Part shown: piece after piece, positions 25,346-34,144 of the stretch
How the letters are laid out: each line of letters opens with the position of its first letter
Numbering within the stretch: the first letter of the stretch is position 1
Source: Clostridium sp.
GTDB taxonomy: Bacteria; Bacillota_I; Bacilli_A; RF39; UBA660
Direction: 5' to 3'
DNA: 62,057 bases
NCBI GenBank assembly: GCA_023665725.1
Contig: JAMPDH010000007.1
Coordinates: 1-62,057 of the forward strand
Notes under the pieces: model-generated
Told to the model about the DNA's origin: nothing
Databases searched by the model: none
The model's input: only the letters and a program-made list of their open reading frames with translations
Program-made: the position numbers and the translations under genes

Positions 25346-26761
25346 ATGGGGAAAACAAAAATTGTAGTTACTATTGGTAAATCTACTAATACTAAGGAAA
25401 AAATGAGAAATTTAGTATTAGAAGGTACTGATGTAATAAAGATAAATATGGATGAAAATGATTATGAATTTTGTGATAGCGTTTTGGATACATTAGATGA
25501 AGTTAATAAAGAATTAAATACTAATGTTGCAGTAATGCTTGATATAAATGCAAATTGTATGAAAATAGATTTGATAAATAATAATGAGGCTTCATTAGAA
25601 TCTAATTCTATTATTAGAATATATTCTTCTAATATACTTGGTGATGAAACAAAATTCTCAGTTAATTATTCAAAAATAATAGATGATTTAGATATTGGGA
25701 GTATAATTACTGTAGATAATGGTTCATTAGAACTTAGTGTTATAGAAAAAAATTATGAATATTTGAAATGCAAAGTAATGAAGGCAGGTACAATTTATTC
25801 TAATTCAATAATACATGTAATAGGTATAAAACCAAGCACATCGTTTTTAAATGAGAAAGGTAAAAAAGATATATTATATGCGATAAATAAAAATATAGAT
25901 TATATAGCTATGTCATTTGTAAATTCATATGAGGATATACTTGAGGTAAATGATATGTTAATTGAACTTGGAAATGATCATATAGGCATAATTTCAAAAA
26001 TAGAAACAGAAAGTTCAGTAGAAGATATAGATGAAATAATTAAAGTTAGCGATGGTGTTATAATTGCACGTGGAGATTTAGGGGTAGAAATACCACCTGA
26101 AAGAATACCAGGTATACAAAAGTCAATTATTAGTAAATGTCATATGGCAGGTAAAATAAGTATAGTTGCAACTGAGTTAATACCTAGTATGGAGGAAAAC
26201 CTTACACCTACAAGAGCAGAGGTGTCTGATATAGCTAATGCAGTACTTGATGGAGTTGACGCAATTATATTATCAAGAGAAACTAGTAATGGACTTTATC
26301 CTATTGAAACTATAAATTCTGTTGAAAAAGTAATTACATCTGCAGAGGAAGGTATAGATTATATGAGTCTTCTTGATAAAGCGGCAAGAACGGAAAAACA
26401 AGATACTACGGGTGAAATATCTTATAGTGTAGCTACTCTTGCTTATAGATTAAAATCAAAAGCAATAGTTTGCCCAACTATTAGTGGATATACAGCAAAA
26501 AAAATAAGTAGATTTAGACCTAATTCATTTATAGTTGCGATAAGTAATAATATACAAACTGTTAAATCTTTATCTCTTTATTTTGGAGTAGTTCCAGTTT
26601 TAGTAAGTGAAATGAAAAGTTTAGATGTAATGATAGATAAATCAAGAGAAATTGCAATTTCTAAACTTAACTTAGAAGAAAAGGATAAAATAATAATAAC
26701 GGGAGGATATCCTTTTAAAGAAGTAAAACATACAAATTTCATTAAAGTAGAAGAAATTTAA
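25346..26761 (+). CDS. pyk: Pyruvate kinase, atypical
   Basis: The 471 residues align along the full pyruvate-kinase fold: barrel strands, a beta-domain, KIETESSVEDIDEI with the catalytic Lys, ARGDLGVEIPPE with metal-binding acids, ATELIPSM, and a C-terminal allosteric-type domain. The N-terminal active-site motifs deviate. The usual R-x-N-F-S-H reads KINMDE (32-37) and D-T-K-G-P-E-I-R reads DINANCMK (66-73), replacing both substrate Arg residues by Lys and most potassium ligands. ILSRETS replaces MLSGETA. It may be a divergent active enzyme or a regulatory relative. AGTAGGTG precedes ATG; GH31 starts 10 bases after its stop. Confidence 0.85.
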   Translation: MGKTKIVVTIGKSTNTKEKMRNLVLEGTDVIKINMDENDYEFCDSVLDTLDEVNKELNTNVAVMLDINANCMKIDLINNNEASLESNSIIRIYSSNILGDETKFSVNYSKIIDDLDIGSIITVDNGSLELSVIEKNYEYLKCKVMKAGTIYSNSIIHVIGIKPSTSFLNEKGKKDILYAINKNIDYIAMSFVNSYEDILEVNDMLIELGNDHIGIISKIETESSVEDIDEIIKVSDGVIIARGDLGVEIPPERIPGIQKSIISKCHMAGKISIVATELIPSMEENLTPTRAEVSDIANAVLDGVDAIILSRETSNGLYPIETINSVEKVITSAEEGIDYMSLLDKAARTEKQDTTGEISYSVATLAYRLKSKAIVCPTISGYTAKKISRFRPNSFIVAISNNIQTVKSLSLYFGVVPVLVSEMKSLDVMIDKSREIAISKLNLEEKDKIIITGGYPFKEVKHTNFIKVEEI

Positions 26762-26771
26762 GGGTGATAAA

Positions 26772-29165
26772 ATGTATAAAATAGGGGAACAATTTAAAAT
26801 GAATCAAAATGCAGTATCTAAAACAGATAGTGTGATAAAAGGAAATAAATATAGAATTACAGTACTTTCGGAAAGATTATTAAGACTTGAGTATAATGAA
26901 AATGGAATTTTTATAGATAATGCTAGTGAACTTGTTATAAATAGAAATTTTGATATACCAAAGTTTGAAAAAATAGAAACGAATGAACAATTATTTATAT
27001 CCACACCATGTTTTAGATTAGTTTATCAAAAGGAAAAAGTATTTGGAACATCAAAACTTATAGGAAGTCAAAATTTAAGAATAGATGTTTATGGTACTAA
27101 AAAAGTTTGGTTTTTTGGTACAGAGCAAGTTAGAAATTATGGGGCACCAGGTACTGAACTTGCTTATGATAATGCTTTAAGTAAACTAAAAAAAAGTTTA
27201 TATTCACCGGATGGTTATACAATACTTGATGATTCAAATGGAAGGATATTTGATGAAGAAGGTAACATATTAGATAGAGATACTAATGGAATAGATATGT
27301 ATTTTTTTGCATATGGTCATGATTTTATATCTTGCTTATCTGATTATTATAAACTAACCGGCTATCCAAGTTTAGTTCCACGATATGTTCTAGGAAATTG
27401 GTGGTATAGAGAATATGCATATTCTGAAGAAGAATTAAAAAAATTAATAAATAAGTTTTATGATAACGATATTCCGCTTTCTATAGTAATGCTAGGAAGT
27501 GGATGGCATATAAATAATAAACAAAATAGCGGTTTTACATTTAATAAAGAAAAATTTCCTGAACCAAAATCTATAATAAATTATTTACATAATATGGGAA
27601 TAAGACTTGGATTAAGTGTAAATCCAATAGATGGGTTTTATCCAACAGAGGATAATTATGAAGAATTAAAAAAATACTTACAAGAGGAAAAAGGTAAAAT
27701 ACCTTTTAATGCATTAGATTCTAGATGTATTGATGTTTATTTAAAACTTATAATTCATAAATTAGATAATTATGGTGTTGATTTTTATTGGATAGATTAC
27801 TTTGATAAAAACAAATTAGATACATTAAATATATTGAAACATTACCATTTTTACGATATGAAAAGAGATTACCGAAAAAGACCATTAGTATTTGCGAATA
27901 ATTCACTTATCGCACCTCATAGATATCCTGTTCTTTATTCAGGACATACAAAGGTTTCGTGGGAAACTTTAAAGGCACTATCTTATCATAATGTAAATTC
28001 AACTAATATAGGTGTTTCATGGTGGTGTCATGATATAGGTGGCTATAGTGGTGGTATTGAAGATAATGAACTTTATACAAGATATGTTCAACTTGGTACT
28101 TTTAGTCCAATTTTAAGACTTTCAGCAGGACCAAGCAAATTTTATAAGAGGGAACCATGGCGATGGGAAATAAAAACTTATGAAATATCTAAAATGTACT
28201 TAAAGCTAAGACATAAATTAATTCCATATTTATATAGTGAGGCATATTTAAATTCTAAATATGGAGTTCCACTTATAACCCCTCTATATTATATAAAACA
28301 TGAAATGTATGATGATGTATTATATAAATCAGAGTATTATTTTGGGAGTCAATTATTTATTTCACCTATAGTCACTTCAAAAGATTATACTATGGATAGA
28401 GTAATACATAAATTTTATATACCTGATGGGACTTGGTATGATTTCTTTACAGGTAAAAGATTTACCGGTAATAAAAAATATGTTTCCTTCTTCAAGGATG
28501 AAGATTACCCTGTATTTGCTAAACAAGGCGCTATAATACCACTAGGTACTAATAAAAATATAAATGATACGACACTTCCAACAGATATGGAAATACATAT
28601 ATTTCCAGGAAAATCTAATACATTTAAACTATATGAAGATGATGGGGTAAGTAATTTATATTTAAGTGATTACTATCTAATGACTATTATTGATTATAAT
28701 TATATGCCTAATAATTACACTTTAATAATAAGAGCAGCTGAAGGAAAAAGTGGTATTGTTCCTGAGAAAAGAAATTATAAATTTAAATTTAGAAATACAA
28801 AACAAGCCGATGAAGTAAGTGTATATTTAGGAAATGAAAAGATAAATTTTAATTCATATGTAGAAAAGGAAAATTTTATAGTTGAAGTAAATGATATAGA
28901 AACCATAGGAAAGCAGTTAACAGTTAATTGTAAGGGTAAAGACATTGAAGTAGATGCCATAGGAATACTAAATGAAGATATAGAAGATATCCTATCTGAT
29001 TTACCAATAGAAACAACTATGAAGGAAGAAATAGCAAAGGTTTTATTTGGAAATTTATCTATTAATAAAAAAAGAATCGCTATTAGAAGGTTTTCCAACA
29101 AAGGTTTAGATAGAAAATTTATTCAATTGTTACTTAAATTACTTGAATATGTTAAAGAAATATAA
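26772..29165 (+). CDS. Glycoside hydrolase family 31 protein with altered acid/base residue
   Basis: This 797-residue GH31 protein (alpha-glucosidase/xylosidase superfamily) has an N-terminal beta-sandwich (about 1-200), a catalytic barrel (about 200-560) and C-terminal beta domains. The nucleophile Asp is present at residue 342 (YWIDY), as is SWWCHDIGGYSGG. The segment that normally reads SGDT/N, holding the acid/base Asp, reads YSGHTKVSW with His392. The last ~60 residues are an extra helical tail. There is no signal peptide, so it is cytosolic. AGGGTGA overlaps the pyk stop region, implying co-transcription with pyk. Confidence 0.85.
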   Translation: MYKIGEQFKMNQNAVSKTDSVIKGNKYRITVLSERLLRLEYNENGIFIDNASELVINRNFDIPKFEKIETNEQLFISTPCFRLVYQKEKVFGTSKLIGSQNLRIDVYGTKKVWFFGTEQVRNYGAPGTELAYDNALSKLKKSLYSPDGYTILDDSNGRIFDEEGNILDRDTNGIDMYFFAYGHDFISCLSDYYKLTGYPSLVPRYVLGNWWYREYAYSEEELKKLINKFYDNDIPLSIVMLGSGWHINNKQNSGFTFNKEKFPEPKSIINYLHNMGIRLGLSVNPIDGFYPTEDNYEELKKYLQEEKGKIPFNALDSRCIDVYLKLIIHKLDNYGVDFYWIDYFDKNKLDTLNILKHYHFYDMKRDYRKRPLVFANNSLIAPHRYPVLYSGHTKVSWETLKALSYHNVNSTNIGVSWWCHDIGGYSGGIEDNELYTRYVQLGTFSPILRLSAGPSKFYKREPWRWEIKTYEISKMYLKLRHKLIPYLYSEAYLNSKYGVPLITPLYYIKHEMYDDVLYKSEYYFGSQLFISPIVTSKDYTMDRVIHKFYIPDGTWYDFFTGKRFTGNKKYVSFFKDEDYPVFAKQGAIIPLGTNKNINDTTLPTDMEIHIFPGKSNTFKLYEDDGVSNLYLSDYYLMTIIDYNYMPNNYTLIIRAAEGKSGIVPEKRNYKFKFRNTKQADEVSVYLGNEKINFNSYVEKENFIVEVNDIETIGKQLTVNCKGKDIEVDAIGILNEDIEDILSDLPIETTMKEEIAKVLFGNLSINKKRIAIRRFSNKGLDRKFIQLLLKLLEYVKEI

Positions 29166-29189
29166 TATAATATATAATATATTTAAAAA

Positions 29190-29388
29190 CATTGAGAAAA
29201 GAGTAGTAATAACTTAAGCATTATATAGAGAAAAAGTGGTTGGTGAAAACTTTTAATACTTAATTATGAACTTGCCTTTTGAGTTGCTAATAATAGCCGC
29301 TTATAGCGTTAAAAGTAAAAGTTGCATAAAATATTATGAATTAAGGTGGTACCGCGAGTAATTCGTCCTTAAGTTTATAATATTTTTT
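29190..29388 (+). promoter_or_regulatory. T-box riboswitch, leucine specific
   Basis: A full T-box leader. It has an AGTA/GNUG-type stem I region with GGTTGGTGAAAAC, a specifier segment GAA-CTT-GCC with Leu codon CTT at 29271-29273, the conserved T-box AAGGTGGTACCGCG at 29343-29356, and a terminator helix (about 29330-29348 with 29367-29386) ending in eight T's. Uncharged tRNA-Leu should stabilise the antiterminator and allow expression of the small membrane protein and leuS. Confidence 0.93.
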
Positions 29389-29400
29389 TTGGAGGAAAAA

Positions 29401-29745
29401 ATGAAAGTATTATATTTAGGGATATTATGTTTTATATTTGTTTATTTATTTTATTTAATAACAGTTGTAACTAATAAAAAGAAGATAAAAACTTTTTTAG
29501 ATACAAGACAAGCTCAGTATTTTATAATTAAATATAAATTGAACAAAGACAAAATAAAATCAAGAGGTTTTGCAAATATAATTTCTATAGCAAACTCTTT
29601 AATTATTTCTATAACTTTAATGGTAACAGAAATAGTTGATAACTATTTATTAAAGTTATTAGTAGGAATAGTTATTTTAATACCACTTATATTATTTATT
29701 TATTTTATAATTGGTAAAATATATAAAAAGAAAGAAGGAAAATAG
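29401..29745 (+). CDS. Small membrane protein under T-box control
   Basis: This 114-residue protein has three predicted transmembrane helices (about 5-23, 62-80 and 85-105). The central cytoplasmic loop is basic ([30 protein letters not shown]) and the tail ends in Lys-rich [12 protein letters not shown] recognise no family. GGAGG lies 7 bases before ATG 29401; the in-frame TTG at 29389 is less likely. It is the first gene after the Leu T-box terminator and is followed by leuS after one base, so its expression follows leucyl-tRNA charging. Confidence 0.75.
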   Translation: MKVLYLGILCFIFVYLFYLITVVTNKKKIKTFLDTRQAQYFIIKYKLNKDKIKSRGFANIISIANSLIISITLMVTEIVDNYLLKLLVGIVILIPLILFIYFIIGKIYKKKEGK

Positions 29746-29746
29746 T

Positions 29747-32146
29747 ATGTATGATTTTAAAGATGTAGAAAAGAAATGGCAAAAATATTGGGAAGAAAAT
29801 AATACTTTTAAGACAAATACAAAAGATTTTAGTAAACCTAAATTTTATGCACTTGATATGTTTCCTTATCCATCAGGAGTAGGTCTTCACGCAGGTCATC
29901 CGGAGGGATATACTGCAACAGATATTGTATCTCGTATGAAAAGAATGCAAGGATATAACGTACTTCATCCAATGGGATTTGATTCATTTGGACTTCCAGC
30001 AGAACAGTATGCAATAAAAACTGGTAATAACCCATATACTTTTACTAAGAAAAATATAGAAACATTTAAAACACAATTGAAAATGTTAGGTTTTTCTTAT
30101 GATTGGGATAGGGAAATTTCTACTTGCGATCCGTCATATTATAAATGGACACAGTGGATTTTTAAAAAATTATTTGAAGATGGTTATGCAAGAAAAGTTG
30201 ATATGCCCGTAAATTGGTGTGAAGAACTTGGAACTGTTTTAGCAAACGATGAAGTTATTAATGGGAAAAGTGAAAGAGGAGGATTCCCAGTTGTTAGAAA
30301 AAATATGAAACAATGGGTAATCGATATTCCTTCTTTTGCAGAAAGATTATTAGAAAACCTAAATATGTTAGATTGGCCTGAATCTACAAAGGAGATACAA
30401 AGAAATTGGATAGGTAAATCAGTTGGAGCTCATGTTGATTTTAAAGTTAAAGATAGTAATTGTTCATTTACTGTATTTACAACTCGTCCTGATACTTTAT
30501 TTGGAGCAACTTACTGTGTATTATCACCAGAACACGAACTTGTTAATATTATAACTTCAATAGAAAAAAAGGATGAAGTAGACGCTTATAAAAGGGAATG
30601 CTCAAATAAATCAGAAATGGAAAGAACTGAGCTTAATAAAGAAAAAACAGGAGTATTTATTGGAGCGTATGCAATAAATCCTGTAAATAACAAAGAAATA
30701 CCTATATGGATATCAGATTATGTGCTTTCTTCATATGGAACAGGTGCAATTATGGCAGTACCTGCACATGATGAAAGAGATTATGAGTTTGCTAAAAAAT
30801 TCAATATTGACATTATTCCTGTAATAGAGGGTGGAAATATTGAAAAAGAAGCCTATATATTAGATGGAATTCATATAAATTCAGAATTTTTAAATGGATT
30901 AAATAAACAAGATGCAATTGATAAAATGATTTCATGGTTAGAAAAAAATAAATTAGGTAATAAAAAAATAAATTATAGATTAAGAGATTGGATTTTTGCT
31001 CGTCAAAGATATTGGGGAGAACCAATACCAATTGTTGAATATGAGGATGGAACGTTAAGCGCTATATCTGATAGTGATTTACCTTTAATTTTACCAGAAT
31101 TAGAGGATTATAGTCCAAGTAAAAATGGAGCTTCTCCTTTGGAAAAAGCTACAGATTGGGTAAATATTACTATAGATGGAAGATACGCAAAACGTGAGAC
31201 CTCAACTATGCCAGGTTCTGCAGGTTCTAGTTGGTACTATATAAGGTATATTGATCCAACTAATGATAAAGAAATAGCAGATAAAGAGTTAATTGAACAT
31301 TGGTTACCAGTTGATTTATATGTTGGTGGACCAGAACATGCTGTCGGACATTTATTATATTCTAGAATGTGGAATAATTATTTATATGATTTGGGCATAG
31401 TTAAAACAAAAGAGCCATTTAAAAAATTAGTACATCAAGGTATGATACTTGGGTCTAATGGCATAAAGATGGGAAAAAGATTTCCAGAATATGTAGTTGA
31501 TCCTAATGATATAGTAAGGGATTATGGTGCAGATGCATTAAGGCTTTATGAAATGTTTATGGGACCATTACAGGCTGATAAACCATGGGATCAAAATGGT
31601 ATAGAGGGTTCTAGAAAGTTTATAGATAGAGTTTATAGAGTAATTATAGAGGACAATAAAGTACAAGATAAAGATAATAAAAGCTTAGAAAAAATATACA
31701 ATCAAACTGTTAAAAAAGTAACAGAAGATTATGAAACATTAAACTTTAATACAGCAATAAGTGCTATGATGATATTTATAAATGCAGTTTATAAAGAAGA
31801 TATTTTTCCTAAATATATGGCAGAAGGTTTTATAAAACTTATAAACCCTGTTTGTCCACATGTGGCAGAAGAAATGTGGCATCTATTAGGTCATGATAAT
31901 ACTATTGCATATGAAACTTGGCCTACATATGATATTGAAAAAACAAAAGAAGAAGAATATGAACTTGTTGTTCAAGTAAATGGAAAATTAAGAGGCAAAG
32001 TTATTACTAATATGAATGCTTCTAAGGAAGAAATAGAGCATCTTGCTTTTGAACTTGATAATGTTAAGAAGTATATAGATGGTAAAGAAATTGTTAAAGT
32101 AATAACAATACCTAAAAAATTAGTAAATATAGTTGTAAAAATGTAG
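29747..32146 (+). CDS. leuS: Leucyl-tRNA synthetase
   Basis: LeuRS charges tRNA-Leu. The 799 residues show the class I HIGH motif as HAGHPEG, the connective-peptide editing domain (about 220-410) with [14 protein letters not shown] and [15 protein letters not shown], the catalytic-loop [17 protein letters not shown], and a signature lysine loop that reads KMGKR in place of KMSKS. The C-terminal domain ends with [14 protein letters not shown] 29747 matches the family start ([15 protein letters not shown]) with AAGAAGGAA upstream. Regulation is by the Leu T-box 0.36 kb upstream. Confidence 0.97.
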   Translation: MYDFKDVEKKWQKYWEENNTFKTNTKDFSKPKFYALDMFPYPSGVGLHAGHPEGYTATDIVSRMKRMQGYNVLHPMGFDSFGLPAEQYAIKTGNNPYTFTKKNIETFKTQLKMLGFSYDWDREISTCDPSYYKWTQWIFKKLFEDGYARKVDMPVNWCEELGTVLANDEVINGKSERGGFPVVRKNMKQWVIDIPSFAERLLENLNMLDWPESTKEIQRNWIGKSVGAHVDFKVKDSNCSFTVFTTRPDTLFGATYCVLSPEHELVNIITSIEKKDEVDAYKRECSNKSEMERTELNKEKTGVFIGAYAINPVNNKEIPIWISDYVLSSYGTGAIMAVPAHDERDYEFAKKFNIDIIPVIEGGNIEKEAYILDGIHINSEFLNGLNKQDAIDKMISWLEKNKLGNKKINYRLRDWIFARQRYWGEPIPIVEYEDGTLSAISDSDLPLILPELEDYSPSKNGASPLEKATDWVNITIDGRYAKRETSTMPGSAGSSWYYIRYIDPTNDKEIADKELIEHWLPVDLYVGGPEHAVGHLLYSRMWNNYLYDLGIVKTKEPFKKLVHQGMILGSNGIKMGKRFPEYVVDPNDIVRDYGADALRLYEMFMGPLQADKPWDQNGIEGSRKFIDRVYRVIIEDNKVQDKDNKSLEKIYNQTVKKVTEDYETLNFNTAISAMMIFINAVYKEDIFPKYMAEGFIKLINPVCPHVAEEMWHLLGHDNTIAYETWPTYDIEKTKEEEYELVVQVNGKLRGKVITNMNASKEEIEHLAFELDNVKKYIDGKEIVKVITIPKKLVNIVVKM

Positions 32147-32162
32147 ATTTCTACATTTTTTC
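32137..32162 (+). terminator. intrinsic terminator of leuS
   Basis: AAAATGTAG overlapping the stop codon pairs with CTACATTTT after a 4-base loop; T's follow. Confidence 0.8.
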
Positions 32163-32210
32163 TTTTAAAAAAATGAGGTATAATAGTTTAATAAACAAGA
32201 GGTGAATAGT

Positions 32211-32678
32211 ATGCAGTATGGTATTGGAAGTATAGTATTGCTTGAAAGGATTATATTTAAAAGTACATACAGAAATGGGGAAGTTATATCTAAATTTAGT
32301 AGTGATCATTCATATAGTAGACCAGTAATGATAATAGCTGAAGATAGTGAAAATACTTATTTTTTGCCTGTTACTACAAAAAAGTGCATCAATTTTAAAA
32401 AAATAAAAAATAACTACCCTATTGGAAATATAGATTCAAGAAATTCATATGTTTGTCTTGGAAGTATTCAAAAAAGAAATGTTTGTTATAGAGAAGAAAT
32501 AGCTAGACTTAAACCAGAAGTTCTTTTAAGAGTATTACAAGAATTCTGTGAATTTCAAGAAACAACTAATCTTGATCCTGAGTATAATGAAATCAAAGAA
32601 TTAATATATGAAAAAATAAATGAATTAAATGATGATGTTTATAAAAAAACTAAAAAATTAATACGTTTAAAGAAATAA
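32211..32678 (+). CDS. PemK/MazF-like protein, solitary
   Basis: This 155-residue protein has an N-terminal PemK/MazF-like beta-barrel: GIGSIVLLERI, SRPVMIIAEDSENTYFLPVTTK, then SYVCLGSIQKRNVCYREEIARLKPE. The C-terminal 50 residues are helical and Lys/Glu-rich. MazF-type toxins are mRNA interferases normally paired with a small antitoxin gene upstream; none is present here, so a toxin role is doubtful. ATG 32211 follows AGAGGTG; GTG 32202 is too close to the ribosome site. Family assignment is moderate. Confidence 0.55.
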   Translation: MQYGIGSIVLLERIIFKSTYRNGEVISKFSSDHSYSRPVMIIAEDSENTYFLPVTTKKCINFKKIKNNYPIGNIDSRNSYVCLGSIQKRNVCYREEIARLKPEVLLRVLQEFCEFQETTNLDPEYNEIKELIYEKINELNDDVYKKTKKLIRLKK

Positions 32679-32747
32679 TTAAATTTAATTTTTTAAATAA
32701 CATAATTTTCTAATACTGAATTATTATAAAATAATTTATAACTATAA

Positions 32748-32776
32748 TTTACTTATTATTGTCGAAATGATATAAT
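32748..32776 (+). promoter_or_regulatory. rnhB promoter with 0A-like box, leaderless arrangement
   Basis: TTTACT (32748-32753), 17 bases, and TATAAT (32771-32776). The rnhB ATG begins at 32783, seven bases after the -10 box, so transcription would start at or next to the start codon. TTGTCGAA (32759-32766), an exact Spo0A-box core, lies in the spacer, where binding would repress. Confidence 0.55.
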
Positions 32777-32782
32777 AAATAT

Positions 32783-33409
32783 ATGGAAAATATAGATAAT
32801 TATAAATATGAAAAAGAATTGTGGCAACAAGGGTTTAATAACATAGCAGGAGTAGATGAAGTAGGAAGAGGTCCATTAATAGGACCTGTAGTTACTGCGT
32901 GTGTAGTTCTTCCAAAAGATTTTAAGTTAGAAGGATTAACTGATTCTAAAAAACTATCAGAGAAAAAACGAAATATATTTGCAGATTATATAAAAGATAA
33001 TTGTATTGCATATTCAATAGGAATTGTTTCACCAGAAGAAATTGATGAGATTAATATATATGAAGCAAGTAGAAAAGCAATGATAAATGCAATAAAAGAA
33101 GTAAGAAATAAGGTACAAGTTGACTATGTACTGAGTGATGCTATGCCAATAGATATGGATATACCAGTTATGCCTATAACAAAAGGAGATTTAAAAAGTG
33201 TTACAATAGCCGCTGCAAGCGTAATAGCAAAAGTAACCAGGGATGAAATGATGTATGAGTTATCTAAAAAATATCCAATGTATGGTTTTGATAAACATAA
33301 AGGGTATCCGACAAAAAAACATATAGAGGCTTTAAAACAATATGGATTAATAGATGGGTATAGAAAAACTTATGGCCCTGTGAAGGAAATACTAGAAAGG
33401 AATAAATAA
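32783..33409 (+). CDS. rnhB: Ribonuclease HII
   Basis: RNase HII cuts RNA in RNA-DNA hybrids and single ribonucleotides in DNA. The 208 residues contain the catalytic DEVGRGPLIGPV motif (first Asp-Glu pair), TDSKKLSEKKR, the third carboxylate in VLSDAMPI, and KGDLKSVTIAAASVIAKVTRD. No Shine-Dalgarno sequence precedes ATG 32783, and no other in-frame start exists after the upstream TGA at 32768. The promoter position suggests a leaderless mRNA. A small basic gene follows after one base. Confidence 0.96.
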   Translation: MENIDNYKYEKELWQQGFNNIAGVDEVGRGPLIGPVVTACVVLPKDFKLEGLTDSKKLSEKKRNIFADYIKDNCIAYSIGIVSPEEIDEINIYEASRKAMINAIKEVRNKVQVDYVLSDAMPIDMDIPVMPITKGDLKSVTIAAASVIAKVTRDEMMYELSKKYPMYGFDKHKGYPTKKHIEALKQYGLIDGYRKTYGPVKEILERNK

Positions 33410-33410
33410 A

Positions 33411-33656
33411 ATGAATCCATTTCAAAATAATTTTAATAAACAAGCACGTATTGTTCCTAAAACTACTACATTTGAATATAAAAGAAAAACTCCAGAAGAA
33501 ATAAAAATTGAAAAAGAGGAAAATAAAACAAGAGAAATGTTTAATAAAGTTAATAATTTAACACCTAATAAATCACAAGCTAATTTTAATAGACTAAATA
33601 ATCAAAGAATGAATTCTATAAAGAATAATTTAAATAGAAAGAATGGTATATTATGA
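33411..33656 (+). CDS. Small basic Asn/Lys-rich protein
   Basis: This 81-residue hydrophilic protein has high Asn, Lys and Thr content and is probably largely disordered, with a helical middle (EEIKIEKEENKTREMFNKV). I recognise no family. AAAGGAATAA precedes ATG one base after the rnhB stop, and the following lipoprotein gene overlaps its end by 4 bases, so all three genes are translated from one mRNA. Confidence 0.55.
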   Translation: MNPFQNNFNKQARIVPKTTTFEYKRKTPEEIKIEKEENKTREMFNKVNNLTPNKSQANFNRLNNQRMNSIKNNLNRKNGIL

Positions 33657-34063
33657 AAAAATTTTCAATCATTTTAACTATTTTAATGTTTATTGTAGGT
33701 TGTTCTGGCAATGAAAACAATGAAACAGTGGAAAAAAATAGTACTAATTTATTAAAGCAAAATTCAAATCCTGAAGTTATAAAAAAACAAGAAATAGATA
33801 ATATTTCATTTGATAATATAAGATTAATATCAAATGAAAATATGTCTACATTTACTGCAGATGTTGTAAATATGTCGGATGAAATAAAAAAAATAAGCTA
33901 TATAAAAATAATTATATATGATAATGATAATAAATCCGTATTTACAGCATATATAGGCGAAGAACTTTTCCCTAATGAAAAGGTTCCTTTAGTAACTAAT
34001 GTAGAAGGGGATCTAACAAATGCCATCTCTATAAAATATGAAATAATTTATGAAGAAGACTAA
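33653..34063 (+). CDS. Lipoprotein, FxLYD-like
   Basis: This 136-residue secreted lipoprotein has signal peptide MKKFSIILTILMFIVGC with lipobox Val-Gly-Cys (lipidated Cys about residue 17), then a short polar linker. The beta-sandwich domain (about 45-136) resembles FxLYD domains, in the pattern NIRLISNENMSTFTADVVNMSDEIKKISYIKIIIYD. Function is unknown. It overlaps the preceding small gene by ATGA and is followed by a terminator. Confidence 0.75.
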   Translation: MKKFSIILTILMFIVGCSGNENNETVEKNSTNLLKQNSNPEVIKKQEIDNISFDNIRLISNENMSTFTADVVNMSDEIKKISYIKIIIYDNDNKSVFTAYIGEELFPNEKVPLVTNVEGDLTNAISIKYEIIYEED

Positions 34064-34075
34064 ATGTCTTTTTTT
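34053..34075 (+). terminator. intrinsic terminator after the rnhB operon
   Basis: AAGAC (34056-34060) pairs with GTCTT (34066-34070), extendable by A-T and G-T pairs, followed by T's. Confidence 0.65.
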
Positions 34076-34082
34076 ATTTTAC

Positions 34083-34111
34083 TTGATAAATGCTAAATCA
34101 TATCATATAAT
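34083..34111 (+). promoter_or_regulatory. sigma-A-type promoter of trhP1-trhP2
   Basis: TTGATA (34083-34088), 17-base spacer, TATAAT (34106-34111). Confidence 0.7.
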
Positions 34112-34144
34112 TATATAAAATGCTTGTTAAAAGAGGAGTTTAAT

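Noticed and set aside
29711-29746. Upstream in-frame start for leuS
   Set aside because: It lies inside the small membrane-protein gene and adds non-family residues; ATG 29747 matches the LeuRS N-terminus.
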